Below are positions 41,541 to 51,200 of a stretch of 64,000 bases of DNA, piece after piece. Source of the DNA: Schistosoma haematobium (Eukaryota; Platyhelminthes; Trematoda; Strigeidida; Schistosomatidae); assembly GCF_000699445.3 (NCBI RefSeq), contig NC_067196.1, positions 23,267,116 to 23,331,115 on the forward strand, in the 5' to 3' direction. The notes beneath the pieces are model-generated. The model made no database searches. It saw only the letters and a list, made by a program, of their open reading frames with translations, and was not told where the DNA came from. The position numbers were made by a program, and so were the translations under genes. How positions within the stretch are numbered: position 1 is the first letter of the stretch; each line of letters opens with the position of its first letter.

Positions 41541-42640
41541 AATACAAGGGGATGAATTCCCGTAACTTATTAGTTTTTTGATCGTTATACACTACATTAA
41601 TACGAAGAACAAGACATCGGTCACTGCTCTGTGACCAACAAACATAAGCATTTTGAAATGGCTTTGCTTTTTTACAGTTGAGGATTTTAGCAGATAAGCT
41701 CAAATGTAACTGAACTAAAAGTTTCCAATAGTTTGATAGCAGTGTTTTCAAGGTCTAAGTGGATTGACGATAGGTATGTGCCATTATAGCTATTACACAA
41801 CTACTTCGTGAATAATTCTCTAAAGATATGTATTAGGTGGTGCAGATTATTGTATAGTATCTTCAGGTTTTCACACTTTGTTTTCAATTGCCGTGGGTTT
41901 GTTGGGTTGCATGAGTATCAATTTTTTTCATATTTAAGTCATCTTTTGCCGCAGGTTGTTAGCAACAAATATGTCAAACTACTACTAAACTGCAATAAAT
42001 GTCATGTAACAAACAAAAACATTACAAAAATTACCGTGAGATGGAAAGAAAACTGTTTATAGCTGATAAATAACGAAACCTCAAAATCCTCGATAATATG
42101 TTACATGTGCGCGAAAACCCATGGTGTAACAGCCTGACTGCCCAGCAGTTGGGTCACCGAACGTCAGACGATTCACCTATCCTCATCAAGGTCAAGGAAA
42201 ACTAACGTACATCTGTTAATGGAACGCCATGTTCCATGATCTAACTTTAGTAGCACTGTGTTATAACTGATCGAAAGAGATGTCGAGCTCATACCAGTTA
42301 AAATAAACTTTACGACTACCGAAAGGAAGATGCACCTTAACCTTGATGTTCAACAACAATAAAACATCAGCTTGAATAAAAGTTTAAGACGTAAAATCCG
42401 GAAAAACTGATGGAAAGGAATACGTTTAAATATATTGCATATTGAAACTCCGTTTTCTGAATCTGACGTTTCTAATCAAGGTCATTCGACGTCAATTTTT
42501 GTTCCACTCTAGTTCAGTAATCTGAGTTTTGAACGTAAGTCAGTTTGAATAATCTGCGGTGTACATGGTTCACTCTAGAACTGTACTTTATTATGTTTCG
42601 CCTGTCTCGGCTTCTGGACCGTCCCATACAAAACTGTTCA
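41541..42640. other. Intergenic, family C trace
   Basis: 41595-41640 has AGAACAAGACATCGGTCACT, a family C tail block. Nothing else is recognised. Confidence 0.35.
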
Positions 42641-42655
42641 TTACATCCTAAATAT

Positions 42656-42830
42656 ATTTAGGGAGTTCTGCGTGTATTTAGGCGAAATGTAGACAATTAA
42701 GCGTATAAGTAGGCAATTCCATGGAAATTTAGGCGAAAAGTAGACAATTCAGCGAACATTTAGGCGGGAATTCGACAATTCTGCGGATATTTAGGCGAAA
42801 AGTGAGTACTTTATCGACAAAACGGCGAAA
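42656..42830. repeat. Degenerate 31-bp tandem repeat
   Basis: Units beginning ATTTAGGCG start at 42676, 42727, 42758 and 42789, giving a period of exactly 31 bp for the last three. The 42676 to 42727 step is 51 bp, i.e. one unit plus a 20-bp partial one. Each unit contains a GACAATT...GCG block. Not a known family to me. Confidence 0.7.
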
Positions 42831-43010
42831 AAGGGGGAAATCCGCATTATTTCCCCCGGACAGGCGAAAAAGGTGACATTCTGATGCGTTTTAACCTTTC
42901 GCTACCAGAACATTTACCCCTTTATTTCTCCTTTGTTCGCCTTTATTTCCCCTTTTTTGGTTGTCTGGGTAAACAAATAGAAATTAAAGTTAACAAATGG
43001 AAAAGTGGTT
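42831..43010. other. G/C-run block after the tandem repeat
   Basis: Short runs of G and C in AT-rich context (AAAGGGGGAAATCC, TTTCCCCCGGACAGGCG, GCCTTTATTTCCCC). It continues the AGGCGAAAA wording of the tandem repeat. Function unknown. Confidence 0.4.
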
Positions 43011-43933
43011 TTGGGGAAGGTTTTTTTACTTTTCTGTAGACAAATTTTCATTCAGACATTTGAGTCGAACAATTAGTTTGAATTCGCAGATCAGATGAGG
43101 TACGGAAATTAATGGCAAACTAAAGTATAATATACGTGGCAATGCATCAGATAATCACCTTTTCAGATCGGTATAAATATTAGGACATTTCTCATGATTT
43201 CTCACCTTTACAGGAATTGCCTCGAAATGAACGCCATAACGCTCTCACAAGTAACCTAATTCATGAGACCAGAGACAGTTTAACATTTAACTTGCCCTGA
43301 ATTAGGCTATTAACAGACATCGAGGTACTCACTGATAATAACAGTTGTGTTTTGGTTGAACATGTACCAATATGTGGCAGTAACAAACTTAGGTTTGTCA
43401 ACTGCAAAGTTATTACTTTGCAGTTGAAGTCAGCGTTTGTAACAATCAAAATTTCAGATATTCAACTCTACTGTATCCAGCCGTACTTTGCAATATCTAA
43501 ATCTATAGAATTATAAAAGTTCTCAGACGCTCTCTTGACCACGTCTCTGCAAACAATTAACAGAAACGCTGAATGTTTTGCGTTTTTCTGTTTGCAAGAG
43601 AAAGTTATTGACCAACTAAATCGTTAAGTGACTGAATCAAGTGAGATGCAGTAGAGAAAAACATCTGTAGGAAAATCATTTGTGTTTGCAAATGATCGAA
43701 GTACTGTAGAACCACACACGTAATAGTTGACCAACTCGTCCGGATCCACGTTGTTTCTTAACCTGATATCCTCCAAGATATCCGCATTCATGCACAAGTC
43801 ATTTACTTGCTATAAAGAAAATTTGCTTCTCAATCAAGACATTGTTTGCAGCGAGATTTTTGTATTTAAATTGGAAAAAATTTCAACTCTATTTTGTTAT
43901 TCAAAATAGTTCAGAAATGCAAATTTTCATTAT
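43011..43933. other. Intergenic, nothing recognised
   Basis: AT-rich sequence up to the RTE-B target site. No coding or repeat feature I can support. Confidence 0.4.
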
Positions 43934-43945
43934 AAAAACCTGTGT

Positions 43946-46081
43946 CAGTCAGCTACAACGTAGGACCAGGCACATATATGCATCAGTTCAAGTTGCCATA
44001 CCTCATTAGCACAGCAAAATAAACACCGGATTCATAAAAGTAGTTAATTCAATGGTGGTAATATATAAAAGAAAGATTGCATATAAGGACATAGTACAGG
44101 AAGAAAGAATTAGTTCGTAGAAAGAAAGATATGAAGCGATTTTAATCTCACGGTTTAAATGAAGACCGAAAGTGTATACACCGCTATTGTGATCGATTCT
44201 GAGCTGTATCACCCTAAGTCTCCAACCATTGGTTACGATGGTCACGCGGACCTCAACCAAGTAGTCTGCATCTACCAACATGACACAGACTAGAGGTTAG
44301 TGACTTCAAGCACTGATGCCACGTTTTGGTTTGGCTGCCCCTAGCTTTCTTCCAACCATTTCCAACACTAGTCAGCACTGAGCGTCGTGGTAATCCGGTG
44401 TTCAGGTATACACAACACGTGGTCCAACCATCTCAGTCGATGAAGACTCACAACCTCATCAACTGATTTACCATCATTCCCTAATATCCTGTGTCTAACT
44501 TCACTATTACTTAGCCGGTGATCGCAGCAGATGTGAGCAATATTTATAAGGCATCTGTGGTCAAATACTAGTAGCTTACGAGTATCTTCTACTCTTAATG
44601 ACCATGTTTCGCAGCCGTAAGGTAAAACAGAACGAACTGCCGTGCAGTATACTCGTCCTTTTATTGATAGACGGATATCTCACCTTTGCCATAAGTGACG
44701 TAAGTTGGCGAAAGCCGAACGAGTTTTTCGAATCCATGCTGAGATTTCGTCAGACACCAACCCATTAGGGCTGATCAGACTTCCATGATAAGTGAAGTTG
44801 TCAATGCGTTCGACTACTCCACTCCCTATCCTTAGTTCAGGTGTTGACGCAGACCAGTCCTGAAGCAACAACTCGCATTTAGAGGTAGAGAAGGGCATTC
44901 CAAACATTCTGGCATTGTTGCTCAGTGCTACCAAAAGACTGCATTTTATCAGCGTCTTCACTAAACAGGACTATATCATCTGAATATTCTAATTCGATAA
45001 GTGGACCTCCTGGTAGGAGATCAATATCCGATAATTCAGTCGATGAGAGCGTTATTTCCATCAGTAGGTCTATGATGACGTTAAACAGAAATGGAGATAG
45101 TGGACATCCTTGACGGACACCATTTGAGGTTGCAAAAGCAGATGACAGTTCGCCATAAGCTCTGACTCGACTAGTATTGTTAGAGTAAAGAACTTTCACA
45201 AGGTTTATGTACTTCTGAGGTACGCCTTTCAGTGACAGACACTACCACAGAATCTCGCGGTCCACAGAGTCAAATGCTACTTTTAAGTCAAAAAAGACCA
45301 CCATTGTCGGACGCTGATAAGTATGCCTGTGTTCTAGAACCTGACGAATAGTGAATATGTGGTAGATGCAGCCACAACCATGTCTAAAGCCAGCTTGAGT
45401 CTCTCGTGTTTGCAGTTCACGAGTCTTAGTTAGGCGTCTGATAATTATCGAAGCTAGTATTTTAGATATATTAGTTAAACTAATCCTTCTGTGGTTGTCA
45501 CAGGATGATTTTGACCCTTTCTTATATATTGGGACGATAAGTAATTGCGACCAGTTAGATGGGATAACGTCTACCTCCCAGATCTTAGCTAAAATATTAG
45601 TCAACCTAATCGCTAAAATTGGACCACCATCCTTAAAGACTTCTGGAGCCAATCCATCTGGACCAGCTGCCCTTCCTCGTTTCAGATTAACTATAGCCTT
45701 TTGAACTTCTGCTAGAGTTGGGGGACCTACTTCAATGTTCCATTCACACTGTCTGGGAATGGAGGGTAGTTGTAGAGTAGTTGAAGGCCAGGTGAACGGT
45801 TCCCTAAAATGTTCCGCCCATCGTTCTAAACGTCTGGACTGGGAGCAGATGAAAGTATCGTTTTTTTCCGAAATAATCTCACTTACACTTGACTTATTAG
45901 TTCCAGTTTCTTTTATTAGTCTGTAAAGCTGTCTTGTGTTCCCTATAGTCACCGCCTTTTCCATCTCTTTTGCTTTCGTTGCCCACTACTGCTCACGGTC
46001 GTCTCTTAGACTTTTTCTTAACCTAGATCTGATTTGTTGTCGCTCTTCATCATGTTCGGAACCTGGTGGGACGAGTTTTAA
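43946..46081 (-). mobile_element. RTE-B non-LTR retrotransposon, 5'-truncated
   Basis: Flanked by a perfect 12-bp direct repeat AAAAACCTGTGT (43934-43945 and 46082-46093). The 3' end reads GTAGCTGACTG on the element strand. The 5' end is cut inside the ORF, as in target-primed reverse transcription. Distinct from RTE-A in protein sequence (GRAAGPDGLAPEVF here). Confidence 0.9.
44282..46081 (-). pseudogene. RTE-B reverse transcriptase, broken
   Basis: Starts inside the protein (VPPGSEHDEERQQIRS). RT motifs: GRAAGPDGLAPE, VPIYKKGSKSSCDNHRRISL, ETQAGFRHGCGC, FFDLKVAFDSVDRE, GVRQGCPLSPFLF and YSDD in place of YADD (about 44980). Lesions: an in-frame TAG near 46006, TAG at 45242, a frameshift near 44943 and TGA at 44680. 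The C-terminal part (PYGCETWSLRVEDTRKLLVF, LHRLRWLDHVL) continues to about 44290. Confidence 0.85.
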
Positions 46082-46093
46082 AAAAAACCTGTG

Positions 46094-48121
46094 TAATGGA
46101 GAACTATTACTTCACGGTCTACACAGTCTGTAGCTATATACACATATACACATATGTGCTCATGATTAACTACTAAGTACGTGAATATTTCTATATCACA
46201 AAAAGAGAGTAATCCCATGAAAAAAATCTATGGTTAACATAAGAGCATGCTATCAACAATTTATCTGGCCTAACTCATACTACGTTATCGGGTTTGAACG
46301 ACTTCAACCGGTTTCTGAAAACCTCATTTAACTAAACTCTCGGTATTAGCAACAAATACTCCCTTGTACCCGATTACAGAGAAAATCTTTTCAGTATAAC
46401 GTCAAACAGCTTATTTCCCTGCATTGTATCCGTAGTGTACTGTCATTTTTATCGCTTTAATGTAGGAATCAAAGGGAAATGAGGAGTATCAATATAAAAT
46501 ATCACTCAGGTTTATGTTATCAACAGTGTGCTTTAATGAATGATTGCTGTAAGCTAAGTGTTCGGCACCGTAACACAATATTGTGGAAAATTATTTAAAT
46601 CCTTGCTCACAAGTTCAATGGGACTAACGCATAATTTGGGTTTAGATAATAAATGAGTTAACGTTTCTAAGTTTTCAGAATTAAAACAAAGAAGTAAGAC
46701 TATGAGTTTTGCAGCTACCTATCTATTAAGCTTTAAACAGTCTAAACTAGGGTTTCCCGTTTTTAGTTTGGAAATAAAGTCCACCGAAATCTCATTGTCA
46801 GTCAGTAACAACGTAGAACTTCGTACTTACGTACATCAGTTCGTGTTGCCACACCACATTAGCACAGAAATGGTTCGGACGTTAAAAGCTCCTACGTGTA
46901 GTTTAAAGCGTGGTTTCAGGAGACCATGAATAACGTTCCGCGTACTCGAATCGTTTGCCCTAGCTGTGCGAGGTGATAAATGGACGTGAAAAAGGTTAGT
47001 CGTGGAGATTAGAGAGGTATTAGGAGGTGTAGGAAGGATTTGAATGTGATCAACTTGGTCTCGTGTGTTGTTACGGGTATTGATTATGGCAGGTCTTGTT
47101 TTTCACCAAAGGCGCCTACCAAGAAGACATCGCTAATTTTAGGAGGAACAATGCGGTCTGATATAGGCCATAATTGTTGATTAGATCTCTTATACAACGA
47201 CAGCCCATCTACATTTGTTCTCTAATCTGTATACTCAAGATTCAAAACGGACAAACAAATTTCGACATATCTTAACAGACTGGTTTTTAGCCCGATATGG
47301 TAGTAAATACCACTCCCAATGAACTTTGACTCAACATTTCCGCACGTTTTTAAAACACTCATGACACTTGCAGATAATTAAAGCATATACTTTTGTAATG
47401 TGTTCAAGATAAAATAAACTTTCCTGAATGTAGTACCTCCCCTTCCATAATTTTCATTAAAGCCGGATCAATCTCCCCCTTTATAACTAATGATTTAGGT
47501 GGGGCTAATTCGTTATTCTGAAATGAACAAGTGCTTGTAATCCAGTCACATACAACTACCACATTGTCTCAAGGTTTCTGGACAATAATCGTGGCAGGCA
47601 GACAGAACTGACTTCATGACTTTTTCATTTCGGAATAATGAGTTTAAAATTGGTTCCACTGCAGTGGTACGGTTCCATTCACTTTTTATCTTTTTTAAAC
47701 CTAAAGTCACATGTCAATGGTTTTTCATTCTTGAATTCCATTCATGTTTTCTAATTGTCTCACGTTTAGATTTTCATTACAGTTGAAGTTATTTCGTCTT
47801 CGCTCCTCACCTTGTTCACTTTTTTCTTAATGTACTGTTAGGTGTAACGATTTAAACTAATATATAGCCGTGCCAAATTTGACGACAACTAACTGGAATG
47901 CTTTCATTACTTCACTATTATTATGACTATCATAATTCTAGTCATCTATTTCTTATTCACACGGTTATGTTTGTTCATTTTTTGAATTCGTTCCTTACAA
48001 CTACCTAAACTGAGGGAATGTTTTGCTATTATGTTTGTCTATCTGTTGCTTTTTTAGTAAGTGATATTTCCAGTAATTAATCTATTTTGTTTTACCTCTA
48101 CACATCACTAGATCGTTTCAG
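46094..48121. other. Intergenic upstream of TMBIM4
   Basis: Apart from the RTE-B 3' scrap at 46795-46880 I recognise nothing. No upstream TMBIM4 exon could be identified. Confidence 0.4.
46795..46880 (-). mobile_element. RTE-B 3'-end scrap
   Basis: Plus strand GTCAGTCAGTAACAACGTAG, then CATCAGTTCGTGTTGCCACA and CATTAGCACAG: the last ~85 bases of RTE-B only. Confidence 0.6.
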
Positions 48122-48130
48122 TTTTTACAG
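48122..48130 (+). promoter_or_regulatory. Splice acceptor just upstream of TMBIM4 start
   Basis: TTTTTACAG lies 13 bases before the ATG. It could end a 5'-UTR intron or accept a spliced leader, since flatworms trans-splice many messages. Sequence alone cannot choose; no upstream donor is identified. Confidence 0.35.
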
Positions 48131-48143
48131 TGCTTACATAAAT

Positions 48144-48243
48144 ATGGATTCATTTCTTATCAGCCAAGAATCTGGACATCCCATTGAAAAAGATTTCGCC
48201 TTCAATAACAATGTCGCTAATGCGCATATAACAGTTCGACTAA
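48144..48243 (+). CDS. TMBIM4: TMBIM4 exon 1
   Basis: Codes MDSFLISQESGHPIEKDFAF through HITVRL plus one base. This is the cytosolic N-terminal tail; the IEKDF motif matches IEDDF of TMBIM4. Donor GTAAGT at 48244. A pyrimidine-rich tract and TTTTACAG end at 48130, 13 bases before the ATG. Confidence 0.88.
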
Positions 48244-51200
48244 GTAAGTTTGCTACACTGTCCATCCATAAAGGATATGACAGTATATCTATAGTTTTAT
48301 AGTTTTAATAAACAATTTTTTCCGTTAATGTTTCTCGTGAAACTGGTTTCATTAGAAGTTAATATATATCAACGAAAGCTGAAGTACGAGAGCGTAGTCG
48401 GATAATTATTACATCTGTGATCTCATGTTCTTCATCAACTTGTAGATAACCATGTCAGATTTTCAAACGAATATATGAACTGTAGAGTCAGTTTGTTGAT
48501 TGTTTATGGAAACACATGCGGTGGGCATAATTATTTAACTTGAGCAAGCCACAATGAGGAAAATTTATGGCAATAAACATACTTTTAGAAAAATGGTAAC
48601 CCAAAAATTTGAGTAGATCACTGTGCGTTATTTATACATATACTCCTGACATGTCTTGGTAACCGATGTTCTGAACTTACAAACATTCACCGTCTGTTTG
48701 GTTGACATTAATAATTAATATGAAACCACTAATCTTTCGACTTAAAATGTCTATTGTTGTCTTTTCTGAATTAAGGATTTTTACGAAAAGTCTACGGTAT
48801 TCTATTCACACAACTTTTACTCACTTCATTATGTGCTGGAACAATGATGATTTTAAAACCTGTTCTATTGGATAACCTTCGACAGAAGTACGTTGTTATT
48901 TTCTAGTGAACTGGTAATTTTTACTACTCGTTTTTATTTTTCTAGTACATGGTTACCAATTATACTTATTATAAGTACAATCGGAATTCTATTGGGATTA
49001 ATGTGGAAAAGACAGGAAACACCAACTAATTTTATATTATTATACTTATTTGTAAGTTCATAAATATTTAATAATTTCCATTTAAAAAATATGGTTATCC
49101 TGTGTTTAGACTATATGTGAATCTATACTCGTGGGATATGCAGGTATGTAAGGTTATGTTGGTAGTCTTAACGACAAACGTTTAAAATTATCATGTATTT
49201 TAAATTTACCGATTGATTGTTTATTCTTAGTATAACAGCGTTTTATTGATTTCAATTTTTATCATTAAATCATATGCCAATGTCATCTATTAAAGATAGT
49301 GGAGAAGATATATAGCTTAGAAGGACGACTGTAGTAAGGATACGATCCATAACGTCCATTTTTGGCTACATAATGCTCACGATTTTTATACCGATGATAG
49401 ATTCCAGTAAAAAGATTGAAAAACTACCAGGAAACTTTAATTGACAAAACCATTCAATTATGTACTTAAATCATCGGTATCTATGTATTTATCCTACCTG
49501 AACTAGATAGCGATATGTAGGCTGTAGTCTTGACCAGGTGCATAATCGACCTCCTTTGATAACGTTCCTCGTTTATAACTTCCCATTTATCGTTTGATCT
49601 CGAGGCGCCATGTCAACTTTCTGGCTTTTACACAAGTACGTAATATTCCGTTGACTCCCACCAACGTATTACATTTATTTATTTATTTGAACACATAAAT
49701 ATTGGCACAAAGGGGTACCTAATACATATGCGCCTTACAAGTCACTTGATTTATGAATGAGCTGTGATACTACCCGGGTGCCCAGACCGAAGCAAGTGGT
49801 GTTCTTAGGGGCCGCATCCGGGGCGTTTGACCTAAAGGTCTGGTCCACAAGGTAATGGTGCAGCGTCAGGAGATGCAGTTCCTTGGTAGCCGGTGGCCAA
49901 CGATTGGTTCATACGCCATTTCCCCCTAAGGATCCTGGAGCCCATATATACCATTGGTTTGGAACCAGGGTTTTCTAACTCCCATTGTATTAGTTGTTAA
50001 TATCACAGTGGCTCACTAAGCCGTTTGCCGTAGTTACGTTCAATGTTTCGATCACCTTTATACTTGATAACATCATGTAGCAAATTGTACTCAAGTTGAG
50101 TATTCTATCATGTTGCTTAATTTAGTTAAATACAAGTTTTCGTAACGCTGATGTCGTGTTTATTGTGTTTTGCCTGATTGGAAATAGAGCCCAGAATTCT
50201 ATGTCTTTAAAAATTCCAATAATTCCAGTATTTTAATCTGTTTGATTATCTGAAATAGTTTTTAAAGAGATTTCGTAATCGTATGGTTCCGAAAATTCTG
50301 TTGTTCTCATCATTTATTCAGTACTACTTGCTGCGGCTAGTAGTTCTTAACAACTTTTGAATTGATGTTGAATTAACGCAACGTAGGACCTAGTACATGT
50401 CCATATCGCTGCAAGTTATCACAACCCATTACCATAACGACATGATATTGTCAGGCCAAATCCTAGAGTAGTAAGGGTGGTTATTGTATCAACGGTTATA
50501 GAAAATATTAGGCAATAAAGATATGATTTTAAAGAATATAAATTACTGAGATGGAAAAAGCTTTCACGAGGAATCTAGACACTTATGATCTAAGAGAAGA
50601 CCAAGAGTTAATGCATCTGCGCCATTGCAAATGTCACGCAAAGTCTCTAACCGTTAGTTACAATAATCAAGCGGTTCCCAACCAGGTAATCTGCACCTAC
50701 ATGACCCAGTACAATAACCAGTGTCTTCATGAACTGATGCCATGTATAATATCCATAGCTCTTACAATTAATTTGTTAAAAACCACCACCGAGGTCGTAT
50801 CGGTCAAACTCTGGTATTTCGGCACTTTTTATTGACAAATAAAACCAAAGTTAAATTTCATAGCTGGAATTTGCGACTTGTGTATTTTTTTATTTGGAAT
50901 CGTGTAAACCTGCAATCTGTTTAATCTGGCTTTATGTAAATTTATGTTGCCCCCGGAATCTCCTACTGTATCCAAATATTTAGTATTTATTAAATAAATT
51001 ATTGGTTTACTATTATTATTGTCATTATTATTATGACAATTATTATCGATGACTTACTTTTTAATTGTTTCATTTTACTCTCCAAGTGATTACATATTCT
51101 GCAACCGTTGTACTTCAAGCATTTATATTAACCACCATAGTTGTTATGTCTTTGATGTTGTACACACTGAATTCCAAGAAAGATTTCAGTAAATGGGGTG

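Larger units (their letters stand above)
49144..51086 (+). other. TMBIM4: TMBIM4 intron 4
   Basis: 1943-nt intron holding a family D repeat (49672-50005) and an old RTE-B copy (50370-50810). Confidence 0.6.

Noticed and set aside
50551..50835. 94-codon plus-strand open frame
   Set aside because: Lies in a decayed, inverted RTE-B 3' copy; chance frame.
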